Below are positions 31,060 to 40,010 of a DNA stretch of 64,000 nucleotides, piece after piece. Both the position numbers and the translations under genes were made by a program. Source of the DNA: Pseudomonas fluorescens (lineage in GTDB: Bacteria; Pseudomonadota; Gammaproteobacteria; Pseudomonadales; Pseudomonadaceae); contig NZ_LACC01000025.1 of assembly GCF_000967965.1 (NCBI RefSeq), forward strand, positions 12,405 through 76,404, written 5' to 3'. The notes below the pieces were generated by a model that did no database searches, was not told where the DNA came from, and saw only the letters and a program-made list of their open reading frames with translations. Numbering within the stretch: the first letter of the stretch is position 1; every line of letters starts with the position of its first letter.

Positions 31060-32583
31060 TTATTGCACTTCTACCGCCAGGCTTTCACTGATCTTTTTCT
31101 GCCAGATGGCAGGACCTGTGATGTGTACCGACTCGCCCTTGCTGTCGACCGCAACGGTCACAGGCATGTCTTTTACGTCGAACTCGTAGATCGCTTCCAT
31201 GCCCAGTTCGGCGAAAGCTACCACGCGGGATTTCTTGATCGCTTGCGCCACCAGGTAAGCCGCGCCGCCGACAGCCATCAGATAAACGGCTTTGTGGTCC
31301 TTGATCGCTTCGATCGCGGTAGGGCCGCGCTCGGATTTGCCGATCATGCCCAGCAGGCCGGTTTGCTCGAGGATCTGGCGGGTGAACTTGTCCATCCGCG
31401 TCGCGGTGGTAGGACCTGCGGGGCCAACCACTTCTTCGCGCACCGGATCAACCGGGCCGACGTAGTAGATGAAGCGACCCTTGAGGTCCACCGGCAGGGT
31501 TTCACCCTTGTTCAGCATCTCGACCATGCGCTTGTGCGCAGCGTCGCGACCGGTGAGCATCTTGCCGTTGAGCAGGACGGTTTCGCCCGGCTTCCAGCTC
31601 TGCACTTCTTCCGGGGTCAGGGTGTCGAGGTTGACGCGACGGGCCGACGGGCCGGCTTCCCAGACGATTTCCGGGTAGGCGTCCAAAGGTGGCGCTTCCT
31701 GGGCAACCGGGCCGGAACCGTCGAGCACAAAGTGCGTGTGACGGGTGGCAGCGCAGTTCGGGATCATGCACACCGGCAGCGAGGCTGCGTGGGTCGGGTA
31801 GTCCATGATCTTCACGTCGAGCACGGTGGTCAGACCACCGAGACCCTGGGCGCCGATGCCCAGTTGGTTGACCTTCTCGAACAGTTCCAGGCGCATTTCT
31901 TCAATGCGGTTCTGCGGGCCACGGGCTTTGAGCTCGTGAATGTCGATGGATTCCATCAACACTTCCTTGGCCATCACTGCGGCTTTCTCGGCGGTGCCGC
32001 CGATGCCAATGCCGAGCATGCCTGGTGGGCACCAGCCGGCGCCCATTTCCGGGACGGTCTTCAGCACCCAGTCGACGATCGAGTCGGACGGGTTGAGCAT
32101 GGCCATCTTCGACTTGTTCTCGGATCCACCGCCCTTGGCCGCCACGTCCACTTCCACGGTGTTACCCGGAACGATGGAGTAGTGGATGACTGCCGGGGTG
32201 TTGTCCTTGGTGTTCTTGCGAGCGCCCGCCGGGTCGGCGAGGATCGAAGCACGCAGGACGTTTTCCGGCAGGTTGTAGGCGCGACGTACGCCCTCGTTGA
32301 TCATGTCGTCCACGCTCATGGTGGCGCCATCCCAACGCACGTCCATGCCCACGCGGACAAACACGGTCACGATGCCGGTGTCCTGGCAGATCGGACGATG
32401 GCCGGTGGCGCACATGCGCGAGTTGATCAGGATCTGTGCCATCGAGTCGCGGGCCGCTGGCGATTCTTCGCGCAGGTAGGCCTCGTGCATCGCCTGGATG
32501 AAATCCACGGGGTGGTAGTAGGAAATGAACTGCAGGGCGTCGGCAACGCTCTGAATCAGGTCGTCTTGCTTGATCACGGTCAT
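31060..32583 (-). CDS. Class I fumarate hydratase
   Basis: The 507-residue enzyme is a class I (4Fe-4S, dimeric) fumarase that interconverts fumarate and malate in the TCA cycle. Family hallmarks are the N-terminal RMCATGHRPICQDTGI, then PGMLGIGIGGTAEKA and PVCMIPNCAATRHTHF, which supply cluster cysteines, and a C-terminal half like FumA (GGAAYLVAQAIKKS). The AGGAGCG site supports the ATG at MTVIKQDDL. The upstream leader contains a perfect 12-bp inverted repeat. In P. aeruginosa the same gene lies beside the sadC cluster (recalled). Oxygen- and iron-sensitive class I fumarases often coexist with a class II enzyme. Confidence 0.93.
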   Translation of the reverse strand: MTVIKQDDLIQSVADALQFISYYHPVDFIQAMHEAYLREESPAARDSMAQILINSRMCATGHRPICQDTGIVTVFVRVGMDVRWDGATMSVDDMINEGVRRAYNLPENVLRASILADPAGARKNTKDNTPAVIHYSIVPGNTVEVDVAAKGGGSENKSKMAMLNPSDSIVDWVLKTVPEMGAGWCPPGMLGIGIGGTAEKAAVMAKEVLMESIDIHELKARGPQNRIEEMRLELFEKVNQLGIGAQGLGGLTTVLDVKIMDYPTHAASLPVCMIPNCAATRHTHFVLDGSGPVAQEAPPLDAYPEIVWEAGPSARRVNLDTLTPEEVQSWKPGETVLLNGKMLTGRDAAHKRMVEMLNKGETLPVDLKGRFIYYVGPVDPVREEVVGPAGPTTATRMDKFTRQILEQTGLLGMIGKSERGPTAIEAIKDHKAVYLMAVGGAAYLVAQAIKKSRVVAFAELGMEAIYEFDVKDMPVTVAVDSKGESVHITGPAIWQKKISESLAVEVQ

Positions 32584-32618
32584 GAGTCGCGCTCCTCTAA
32601 AAGACGGGAACATTCAAT

Positions 32619-32662
32619 AAGGTGCTTGCAGCTTGGGTGCATCGGTCGGTTGCAAGCACCTT
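32619..32662 (-). promoter_or_regulatory. Perfect 12-bp inverted repeat in fumarase leader
   Basis: AAGGTGCTTGCA is followed 20 bases later by its exact complement, and the minus-strand ATG lies 36 bases downstream. It would form a strong hairpin in the mRNA. There is no T run after it on the minus strand, so it is not a standard terminator. It might be an operator or a leader structure. Confidence 0.55.
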
Positions 32663-32814
32663 TCAAGGCACGCCGGGCAAGCTGGCGCGACGCTAAAAAG
32701 GCGCGGCAGTATACCGCGCCTCGCGCACAGGCACACGCGCCGGCAGTCAATCGTTGGTCGCATAGAAGCAGCTACAAGCGGCAAGTTTGAAGCTGCAAGA
32801 GGAGTGCGTGGCTT

Positions 32815-32963
32815 TTGTGGCGAGGGGGCTTGCCCCCGTTCGGTTGCGAAGCAGCCGCAAAACCGGTGAAAACAATCCGCCTGACACAACGACCTGTCTG
32901 TTACCGGGACTGCTTCGCAGTCCAACGGGGCGATGCGGCGGTCCGACAAGCCCCCTCGCCACA
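32815..32963. repeat. MITE-like long inverted repeat, copy 4, with inserted segment
   Basis: The first arm is the usual TGTGGCGAGGGGGCTTGCCC. The second arm is interrupted: AACGGGG then CGATGCGGCGGTCCGA before CAAGCCCCCTCGCCACA. The other copies lack this insert. Confidence 0.85.
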
Positions 32964-33080
32964 GGGTCGTGCAAGGCTCAGCCCGTCGATCCCGAAAATT
33001 GAATGGTCATTTATCGGTCACGCCACTAAAGTGATATGCGGTCTGTAGAGTAGGACGCTCTGTCAGTCTCCTTTCATCTG

Positions 33081-34199
33081 GTGAGTCAACGATTGACCCA
33101 TAACGCCATCCAGCGCCTGTTGCTCAAACGTTTCGCCCTCGCGGCCGGCACCTATGCCCTGGCATTGCTGTTGCTGTGGCTGGCGTTTTTTACCGGTCAC
33201 TACGATGCACCGCTTTCCAGTGTCGCCATCGGCAGCGCACTGGTGGTGATCAGCCAGGCCATCCTGTTCGCGGTGTTCTACAGTGGCTGCAACCTGCGCT
33301 TCGCCGACCCCAGTCTGACCGAGGCACAAGTGTTGCTGGGGCTGGGCTGGCAAACCTGGCTGATCGCCCATCTGGACGAAGCTCGGGGCGTGTTCCTGGT
33401 GTTTTACGTGCTGATCCTGCTGTTCGGCCTGTTCCATCTGTCACGCCGGTCTTTAGTACGATGCGCGCTGCTGGTGTTTTTCAGTTTCAGTGCGATCACG
33501 CTGTGGGAGGGCTACCACTTCCAGCTGCCTGACCCGGCCATGGCGGTGTTGCAGGTCTGTGTGCTGTTCATCGTGCTGGTGTGGCTGGTGCTGTATGCCC
33601 GCTATGTGCAGGCTTCGCGACAGCGTATGCGCCAGCGGCGTTTTGCCTTGCAGGCGCACCAGGACACGTTGCGCGGGATGATGCGCCAGCTCGAAGACCT
33701 GGTGGCCACCGACGAGCTCACGGGCCTGTTCAATCGCCGGCATTTCCTGCGCCTGGCTTCCCGCGAATTGAACGCCATGGACGCCGGTGTCGTGCATGGC
33801 CTGGCGCTGATTGACCTCGACCATTTCAAGCGCATCAACGACCTGCACGGCCATGCCGCCGGCGATCAGGTGCTGCAAGCCTTTGCCGGCGTTGCCAACG
33901 CGTGCCTGCGCGACGGCGATGTTCTGGCCCGCTACGGCGGCGAAGAGTTCGTGGTGCTGCTGCCCGATTGCGATGCCGCCAGTCTGACTTCGTGCTGCGA
34001 ACGGCTGCGCATCGCATTTACCGATGTCGAGCTGATTGGTCTGAATGTGCGCAACCTCAGCCTGTCCGCCGGTATGACCCTGCTGGAGCTGGGCGACGAC
34101 CTCGATGATGCCCTGCAACGGGCCGATCAGGCGCTCTATCGCGCCAAGCGTGACGGCCGCAACCGGTGCGCGGCAGCGTGGGAGAACGTCGATGCCTGA
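33081..34199 (+). CDS. sadC: Membrane diguanylate cyclase (SadC-like)
   Basis: The 372-residue protein has about six hydrophobic helices in the first 190 residues, then a GGDEF domain with the active RYGGEEF motif. RDGD lies five residues before it and matches the product-inhibition I-site (RxxD). It should therefore make c-di-GMP. It begins with a GTG that has no clear ribosome site, so the exact start is uncertain. It overlaps the ferredoxin-reductase gene by eight bases. The order fumarase, GGDEF protein, ferredoxin reductase, enoyl-CoA hydratase, pyruvate kinase matches what I recall around PA4332 (sadC), which controls biofilm and swarming. The gene is shorter than the P. aeruginosa SadC I remember. 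Confidence 0.72.
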   Translation: MSQRLTHNAIQRLLLKRFALAAGTYALALLLLWLAFFTGHYDAPLSSVAIGSALVVISQAILFAVFYSGCNLRFADPSLTEAQVLLGLGWQTWLIAHLDEARGVFLVFYVLILLFGLFHLSRRSLVRCALLVFFSFSAITLWEGYHFQLPDPAMAVLQVCVLFIVLVWLVLYARYVQASRQRMRQRRFALQAHQDTLRGMMRQLEDLVATDELTGLFNRRHFLRLASRELNAMDAGVVHGLALIDLDHFKRINDLHGHAAGDQVLQAFAGVANACLRDGDVLARYGGEEFVVLLPDCDAASLTSCCERLRIAFTDVELIGLNVRNLSLSAGMTLLELGDDLDDALQRADQALYRAKRDGRNRCAAAWENVDA

Positions 34200-35127
34200 G
34201 CTGCGGGTCGGTGAGCGCCACTGGTCGGTGACGGCGGGCAGCAATCTGCTCGACGTGCTGAACCAGAACGGCGTGCCAGTGCCTTACAGTTGCCGCGCCG
34301 GCAGTTGCCATGCGTGCCTGGTGCAATGTGTGCGGGGGTTACCGAGCGACAGCCGCCCCGATGCCCTGAGTGCACAGCAGCGTGAACAGGGCTGGCGGCT
34401 GGCGTGCCAGTGCCAGGTGATCGAGGACTTGCAGGTGCACGCCTTCGACCCGCAAACCGATGGCCATCCGGCCGAAGTCGCAGCGATCGATTGGCTGAGT
34501 ACCACGGTACTGCGCTTGCGGGTAATCCCCCAGCGACCGTTGCGCTACAGCGCCGGCCAGCATCTGGTGTTGTGGGCGGGCAGCGTGGCGCGCCCGTATT
34601 CTCTCGCCAGCCTGCCGCAGGAAGACCGTTTTCTGGAGTTTCATCTCGATTGCCGCAAGCCCGGGGAATTCAGCAATGCCGCCAGGCAATTGCGCATTGG
34701 CGATCCGATCCGTCTCGGCGAACTGCGCGGCGGTGCCTTGCATTACGACCCTGACTGGCACGCCCGGCCGTTGTGGTTGATGGCGGCCGGCACCGGGTTG
34801 GGGCCGTTGTTTGGTGTATTGCGCGAAGCGCTGCGTCAGGATCACCAGGGGGCCATCCGCGTCATCCACCTCGCCCATGATGCCGATGAGCACTACCTGG
34901 CCAAACCCCTGCAAGCCATGGCCGCCAGCCGTCCGAACCTGAGTGTCGAATTGTGGACCCCGGCCGAGTTGCCAGCGGCTTTGGCGCAACTGCGGCTTGT
35001 TTCCCGGCAAACCCTGGCCTTACTCTGCGGAGCCCCCGACAGTGTCGACGCCTTTGCCCGGCGCCTGTACCTGGCGGGATTGCCGCGCAATCAACTGCTG
35101 GCCGATGTGTTCCTGCCCCGTGGTTGA
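34192..35127 (+). CDS. 2Fe-2S ferredoxin-FAD reductase fusion protein
   Basis: The 311-residue protein has an N-terminal plant-type ferredoxin domain (C34, C39, C42 in YSCRAGSCHAC, and a fourth cysteine at 72 or 74). An FAD-binding domain (RPYSLAS motif near residue 140) and a NAD(P)-binding domain (LMAAGTGLGPLFG) follow. Such one-chain reductases pass electrons from NAD(P)H to an oxygenase or other acceptor. The ATG lies inside the last codons of the diguanylate cyclase gene, with GGAG before it, so the two are translationally coupled. No oxygenase component is nearby, so the partner is unknown. Confidence 0.85.
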   Translation: MPELRVGERHWSVTAGSNLLDVLNQNGVPVPYSCRAGSCHACLVQCVRGLPSDSRPDALSAQQREQGWRLACQCQVIEDLQVHAFDPQTDGHPAEVAAIDWLSTTVLRLRVIPQRPLRYSAGQHLVLWAGSVARPYSLASLPQEDRFLEFHLDCRKPGEFSNAARQLRIGDPIRLGELRGGALHYDPDWHARPLWLMAAGTGLGPLFGVLREALRQDHQGAIRVIHLAHDADEHYLAKPLQAMAASRPNLSVELWTPAELPAALAQLRLVSRQTLALLCGAPDSVDAFARRLYLAGLPRNQLLADVFLPRG

Positions 35128-35156
35128 GCGCTGACTTTTCAGACGCGAGACCTGCC

Positions 35157-35906
35157 ATGACCGATGCCATCGAAGTTGAACGCGAACGCGGCCTGTTGAC
35201 CCTGCGCCTGAATCGCCCGGACAAGAAAAACGCCCTGACCCGCGCCATGTACAGCGACCTGGCCGAGGCGTTGAAACAGGCCGATAGCGACCCCGGGATC
35301 AACGCCGTGCTGATCACCGGTTCTGCCGAATGCTTCACCGCCGGCAACGACATCGCCGATTTCATCCAGCAACCGCCGAGCGGCCTCGACAGCCCGGTAT
35401 TCCAGTTCATGCTCAACCTGCTCGAATGCCGCAAACCGGTGGTCGCCGCCGTGGCCGGAGCGGCGGTGGGCATTGGCACGACGATGTTGCTGCATTGCGA
35501 CCTGGTCTACGTTAGCCGCGACGCACGCCTGCGCATGCCGTTCGTCAACCTTGGTCTATGCCCCGAGTTTGGTTCCAGCCTGATCCTGCCGCGCCTGCTC
35601 GGACAGGCCAAAGCGGCGGAGTTGTTGCTGCTCGGTGAAGGGTTCAATGGAGAACAGGCGGCCGCGTGGGGCATTGCGTCCGAAGCGCTGGGCAGTGGCG
35701 AAGAAGCTTTGGCCAAGGCGCGGGAGATGGCGCTGCGCTTCGAGTCGCTGCCGCCGGAAGCGGTGCGCATCAGCAAGCAATTGATGAAGGCGCCGGACCG
35801 GGAACTGTTGCGCAAGGTGATTGAGGAGGAGGGGGCGTTGTTTACCCAGCGGCTGCGTTCGCCGGAAGCGTTGGCGGCGTTGACGGGGTTTATCAAACGA
35901 CACTGA
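35157..35906 (+). CDS. Enoyl-CoA hydratase/isomerase family protein
   Basis: The 249-residue crotonase-fold protein has NRPDKKNALTRAMY near residue 20, a CFTAGNDIADF oxyanion-hole segment near 60 and the second oxyanion segment AAVAGAAVGIGTTMLLHCDL near 105. The two catalytic glutamates of classical hydratases are not both obvious: GLCPEFGSSL gives one near 140. A CoA-ester isomerase or hydrolase remains possible. It starts 29 bases after the reductase gene and may be in the same transcript. Confidence 0.85.
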   Translation: MTDAIEVERERGLLTLRLNRPDKKNALTRAMYSDLAEALKQADSDPGINAVLITGSAECFTAGNDIADFIQQPPSGLDSPVFQFMLNLLECRKPVVAAVAGAAVGIGTTMLLHCDLVYVSRDARLRMPFVNLGLCPEFGSSLILPRLLGQAKAAELLLLGEGFNGEQAAAWGIASEALGSGEEALAKAREMALRFESLPPEAVRISKQLMKAPDRELLRKVIEEEGALFTQRLRSPEALAALTGFIKRH

Positions 35907-35924
35907 GTCTTCGCTGACTGGGCC

Positions 35925-35953
35925 GGCCCATCGCGAGCCTGCTCGCGAAGGCG
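35925..35953. repeat. REP single arm
   Basis: GGCCCATCGCGAGCCTGCTCGCGAAGGC stands alone after the enoyl-CoA hydratase gene. It is a lone REP arm rather than a doublet. Confidence 0.7.
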
Positions 35954-35988
35954 GCAGTTCAGCCAGTACAAATTCAAAATCAGAATGC

Positions 35989-36022
35989 AAAAAGCCCCGT
36001 CATTCACATGGCGGGGCTTTTG
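35989..36022. terminator. Bidirectional terminator
   Basis: AAAAGCCCCG and CGGGGCTTTT flank a 12-base loop, with A and T runs on both sides. It serves the convergent enoyl-CoA hydratase and pyruvate kinase genes. Confidence 0.88.
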
Positions 36023-36041
36023 TTTTTCAGCAACCGGTCAC

Positions 36042-37493
36042 TCAGACCATCGGGTCGCCAACGTGCAGGATCTTCATGCCGTTGGTGCCGCCGGTGGTGT
36101 GGTAGCTGTCGCCTTTGGTCAGGATGACCCAGTCGCCTTTCTGTACTACGCCGCGCTTGACCAGCTCGTCGATTGCCTTCTGGCTGACTTCGTTCGGCGC
36201 CAGCGAAGCCGGGTCGAACGGGATGGTGTACACGCCACGGAACATTGCCGCGCGAGCCTGGGCTTCGCGGTGTGGGGTGAACGCGTAGATCGGCACCGAG
36301 GAGCGAATGCGCGACATGATCAGCGGGGTGTAGCCACTTTCGGTCAGGGCAATGATCGCCTTCACGCCCGGGAAGTGGTTGGCGGTGTACATGGTCGCCA
36401 AGGCAATGCTCTCGTCGCAGCGGGCGAATTCCTTGCCGATGCGGTGGCTGGAGGTCTTGCTGGTCGGGTGCTTTTCGGCGCCGACGCAGATACGCGCCAT
36501 GGCCTGAACGGCTTCCAGTGGGTACAGGCCAGCAGCACTTTCAGCCGAGAGCATTACGGCGTCGGTGTAGTCGAGCACGGCGTTGGCTACGTCGGACACT
36601 TCGGCGCGGGTCGGCATCGGGTTCTGGATCATCGACTCCATCATCTGGGTCGCGACGATCACTGCCTTGTTGTGGCGGCGTGCGTGCAGAATGATTTTCT
36701 TCTGGATGCCCACCAGCTCGGCGTCGCCGATTTCCACGCCCAGGTCACCACGGGCAACCATCACCGCGTCGGACGCCTTGATCAGGCCGTCGAGGGTTTC
36801 GTCGTCGGCCACGGCTTCGGCTCGTTCGATCTTTGCCACCAACCAGGCAGTACCGCCGGCTTCGTCGCGCAGCTGACGGGCGTATTCCATGTCGGCGGCG
36901 TCACGCGGGAAGGAGACCGCGAGGTAGTCGACTTCCATTTCCGCGGCGAGCTTGATGTCGGCCTTGTCTTTTTCAGTCAGGGCCGGAGCTGTCAGGCCGC
37001 CACCGCGACGGTTGATGCCTTTATGGTCGGACAGCGGGCCGCCGATGGTCACGGTGCAGTTCAGTTCGGTGGCCGTGGCGGTATCGACGCGCATCACCAC
37101 GCGACCGTCGTCGAGCAGCAGCTCGTCGCCCACGCCGCAGTCCTTGACCAGGTCCGGGTAGTCGATGCCGACCACTTGCTGGTTGCCTTCGGTCAGAGGA
37201 TGACTGGTGGAGAAGGTGAATTGATCACCGATCTTCAGCTCGATCTTCTTGTTGGCGAACTTGGCGATACGGATTTTCGGGCCTTGCAGGTCGCCCAGCA
37301 GGGCGACGAAGCGACCGTGCTTGGCGGCGAGCTCACGCACCAGCTTCGCGCGAGCCTTGTGCTCGTCGGGAGTGCCGTGGGAGAAGTTCAGGCGGGCGAC
37401 GTCCAGGCCAGCCAGAATCAGCTGTTCGAGAACTTCCGGCGAGTTACTGGCCGGGCCAAGGGTGGCGACGATTTTGGTACGACGGACGGACAT
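36042..37493 (-). CDS. pykA: Pyruvate kinase
   Basis: The 483-residue glycolytic enzyme converts phosphoenolpyruvate and ADP to pyruvate and ATP. Visible features are TKIVATLGPASNS at the N-terminus, the active-site block AVMVARGDLGVEIGDAELV, ATQMMESM and the effector-binding C-terminal domain. By length and sequence it is the PykA (AMP-type) enzyme rather than PykF. The start codon is supported by the family N-terminus. It shares a bidirectional terminator with the convergent cluster. Confidence 0.93.
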   Translation of the reverse strand: MSVRRTKIVATLGPASNSPEVLEQLILAGLDVARLNFSHGTPDEHKARAKLVRELAAKHGRFVALLGDLQGPKIRIAKFANKKIELKIGDQFTFSTSHPLTEGNQQVVGIDYPDLVKDCGVGDELLLDDGRVVMRVDTATATELNCTVTIGGPLSDHKGINRRGGGLTAPALTEKDKADIKLAAEMEVDYLAVSFPRDAADMEYARQLRDEAGGTAWLVAKIERAEAVADDETLDGLIKASDAVMVARGDLGVEIGDAELVGIQKKIILHARRHNKAVIVATQMMESMIQNPMPTRAEVSDVANAVLDYTDAVMLSAESAAGLYPLEAVQAMARICVGAEKHPTSKTSSHRIGKEFARCDESIALATMYTANHFPGVKAIIALTESGYTPLIMSRIRSSVPIYAFTPHREAQARAAMFRGVYTIPFDPASLAPNEVSQKAIDELVKRGVVQKGDWVILTKGDSYHTTGGTNGMKILHVGDPMV

Positions 37494-37666
37494 GCAAAGA
37501 CTCCTGAGTTCAAGCGCTGAGTGAGGCTACTATGCTCCGAAGTTGTAGTCATTGTTCGTTTGCACTACTTATTTCTTTCTTTATTGAACCCTGCAACTTT
37601 GCGTCCCGGCAGCCTGAAGATTTCCGACCATGGGTCGATACAGCGTTCAAGACAGGAGATTTCCCC

Positions 37667-38050
37667 ATGCGTTTCGTTCTCATTGCCGCCCTTGCCGTCA
37701 GCGCCCTCAGCGTCACCGGTTGTACCCGTTGGGCGATGAACCACCATTTGAATAACGCCTACAGTGCCTATGACCGGGGCAATTGCGAGCAGGTGATGCT
37801 CGAGCTGTCCAAGGTCGAACGCGACAGCCGCGCGCGGCCTTATGTGTGGCCGGAAGTGTCGATGATGCGCGGCCTGTGCCTGGAGCGGCAGAAGATGTAC
37901 ATCGATGCGGTTCAAACCTATCAGTTCATCATGGCGTCCTACCCACAGAGCGAATATGCCTATCGCTCCCGTGCCCGCATCGAAACCCTGCAGAGCCTGG
38001 GCCACTACCCGACGCGCAGTGCCGCAGCGGCAAAACCGACGCAGTTCTGA
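37667..38050 (+). CDS. TPR-containing lipoprotein
   Basis: The 127-residue protein has a lipobox ending SALSVTGC (cysteine at about residue 19) after a hydrophobic signal segment, then about 100 residues with tetratricopeptide-like repeats (HHLNNAYSAYDRGNC, then WPEVSMMRGLCLERQKMYIDAV). It is probably attached to the inner or outer membrane face. AGGAG precedes the ATG of MRFVLIAAL. The function is unknown. Confidence 0.75.
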   Translation: MRFVLIAALAVSALSVTGCTRWAMNHHLNNAYSAYDRGNCEQVMLELSKVERDSRARPYVWPEVSMMRGLCLERQKMYIDAVQTYQFIMASYPQSEYAYRSRARIETLQSLGHYPTRSAAAAKPTQF

Positions 38051-38284
38051 CGGCCGTAACCCTCTGATCGCTGACTCCCCGGCGGTGGTGAGCTATAGTC
38101 CAGTGAACCGGTTTTAGAGCGTTGCCTCTGATGAACCGGGGCAACACCTGTGACCGGCACAAGCAGGACTCTGCGCTACAAGGACTGGCGCACCGGAAGC
38201 GGGGAGAGCGGGCAAGACTTATGCATACCCGTTCCGAAGCAGTAGTGCGGCTCTGCTTAAGGGCCTTGCATAGCGAAATTGCAC

Positions 38285-38644
38285 ATGTTCACCGACCGCC
38301 GAATCGAGCGGCATCAACTGCCGTACTTCCTGAAAGTGTTCAACGGCATCACCGGCAAACCCATCGGCTACCTGGGCAATGTCTCCGAAGACGGGCTGAT
38401 GCTAATCAGCCAGTTGCCGATGATGATCGGCGCGGACTTCAACCTGCGCCTGAAAATTCCCGCCAGCGAGGGTGGCCTGCGGATCATCGACCTGCAGGCC
38501 TATTGCCTGTGGTGCCACGAAGACGCGACCCCCCGACATTACGACACCGGATTCAGCCTGCAACGGGCGCCACCGGAATATGGGCAACTGGTGGAGGCAT
38601 TGAAGCAGTACTTCAGCTTTCTGCCGTTGCCGGCTTCGGCTTGA
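38285..38644 (+). CDS. PilZ-domain protein
   Basis: The 119-residue protein consists of one PilZ domain. It has the c-di-GMP motif RxxxR (Arg5 to Arg9 in DRRIERHQ) and the second motif with NVSEDG near residue 34. It would bind c-di-GMP and act as a receptor. It lies about 4 kb from the SadC-like gene, in the same order that I recall for PA4324 in P. aeruginosa. The ATG at MFTDRRIE is chosen over an in-frame TTG two codons earlier. The ribosome site is weak. Confidence 0.8.
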   Translation: MFTDRRIERHQLPYFLKVFNGITGKPIGYLGNVSEDGLMLISQLPMMIGADFNLRLKIPASEGGLRIIDLQAYCLWCHEDATPRHYDTGFSLQRAPPEYGQLVEALKQYFSFLPLPASA

Positions 38645-38681
38645 GGTCACCGGGAAACCGACTGTGAGTGATTGCCCAGGC

Positions 38682-40010
38682 TCAGAGTCCGGTTCTTTTC
38701 CAACCCAGATACCGGGTCACCAGTTCTGCCCCCAACTCACCGGGTCGTGCATCCATCACCAACACTCCATGAGCGTTCAAGCGCTCATGGAGCTCGGCGC
38801 GAGCATTCAGGTAGTCCACGGTCCCGCAATAGGCCAGCGCTTCGGGCAAGGTCTGCACCGGTGACTGACGCAGGGTATCAAGCACGTCTTCGCGTAGGCT
38901 CGCGACCAGCACCTGATGCTGCCGGCTCAAGCGGTGGACGGCCGGAAGCAGTTCATCGTCGTCCTCTTCGCGCAGGTTGGTCACCAGCACCACCAGAGCC
39001 CGGCGTTTTTGCCGTGCCAGCAGTTGCGTGGCCGCGGCTTGATAGTCGGCGCTGCGTTGGGTGCTGTCCAAGTCATAAACGGTATTGAGCAGGGTGTTGA
39101 GATGGCTGGTGCCTTTTACCGGCGCGAGGTAGCGCGGCTGTTCGCTGGCAAAGGTACTCACCCCCACCGCGTCGCCCTGACGTAGAGCGACGTAGCTGAG
39201 CAACAGACAGGCGTTGAGAGCGTGATCGAAGTGTGACAGTTCATCATCCTGGCTGCGCATGTGCCGGCCGCAGTCGAGCATGAAAATGATCTGCTGATCG
39301 CGTTCGTCCTGATACTCCCGGGCAATTGGCATCCGCTGGCGGGCGGTGGCTTTCCAGTCGATCTGGCGCAGGCTGTCGCCCTCGCGAAACTCGCGCAATT
39401 GATGGAATTCCAGGCCCAGGCCCCGGCGTTGTTTCTGGCGTACGCCAAGCTGGCTGAGCCAGTTATCCACAGCCAGCAATTGCCCTTCATAGAGACGGGC
39501 GAAGTCGGGGTAGACGCGGGTGGCGTCGGGCAGGTCGAGCAAGCGTCTGTCCGACCAGAGCCCCAAGGGGCTTGGCAGGTCGATTTCGCAGCGTTCGAAG
39601 CTGAAGTGACCGCGTTTGAGCGGTCGCAGGCGATAACCGGCCAGGCTGTGCTGGCCGGGTTGCAGCTCGACTGTCAGGGGCAGGTTTTCGAAGCCCAGGC
39701 CCGGCGGTACGTGGTCGAAGACTTGTACCTTCAGCGGTTGCGCAAAGTCGTGTTCGACCGTCAGTTGCACCTCGCTCCATCGACCTAGCGCCAGGCTGCC
39801 GGGTATCTGGCGTTTCAGTCGGGGCGAAAGCAGGCGCTTGAGGCGAATGGCATCGAGGATGGCCAGGGCCAGCAGCGCCAGGAGCAACCCCCAATTGATT
39901 GCCATGAGATTTGCCGGAACCGCGAACTCCAATGCTCGCAAAGTGCCCGACACAATGGTGCAGGCCAGCAGGATCAACAGCCAGGCGAGCATCAGGCGCG
40001 AGGGTTTCAC
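38682..40010 (-). CDS. DUF58 domain protein (last gene of MoxR operon)
   Basis: The 442-residue protein has two N-terminal membrane helices, a beta-rich part (RLRPLKRGHFSFERCEID, GLWSDRRLLDLPDATRVYP) and a C-terminal von Willebrand A-like region containing RQIDWKATAR. DUF58 proteins are almost always found beside MoxR ATPases. The GTG start overlaps the MoxR stop (GTGA). The role is probably chaperone-like or complex assembly together with MoxR. Confidence 0.85.
   Translation of the reverse strand: MKPSRLMLAWLLILLACTIVSGTLRALEFAVPANLMAINWGLLLALLALAILDAIRLKRLLSPRLKRQIPGSLALGRWSEVQLTVEHDFAQPLKVQVFDHVPPGLGFENLPLTVELQPGQHSLAGYRLRPLKRGHFSFERCEIDLPSPLGLWSDRRLLDLPDATRVYPDFARLYEGQLLAVDNWLSQLGVRQKQRRGLGLEFHQLREFREGDSLRQIDWKATARQRMPIAREYQDERDQQIIFMLDCGRHMRSQDDELSHFDHALNACLLLSYVALRQGDAVGVSTFASEQPRYLAPVKGTSHLNTLLNTVYDLDSTQRSADYQAAATQLLARQKRRALVVLVTNLREEDDDELLPAVHRLSRQHQVLVASLREDVLDTLRQSPVQTLPEALAYCGTVDYLNARAELHERLNAHGVLVMDARPGELGAELVTRYLGWKRTGL

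Larger units (their letters stand above)
32584..33080. other. Divergent intergenic region between fumarase and diguanylate cyclase
   Basis: These 497 bases hold no gene. From the fumarase side there is a perfect 12-bp inverted repeat, then a 7-bp stem GGCGCGG-N7-CCGCGCC (32700-32720), part of the AAGCTGCAAG repeat (32781-32798), then the fourth MITE-like copy. Confidence 0.7.

Noticed and set aside
31063..32790. Long open frame (about 575 codons) antisense to fumarase
   Set aside because: It mirrors the fumarase gene; the translation is rich in His/Val/Gly with no family features.
38122..38667. Open frame of 181 codons overlapping the PilZ gene
   Set aside because: It is in another frame over the clear PilZ domain gene and has no recognisable features.
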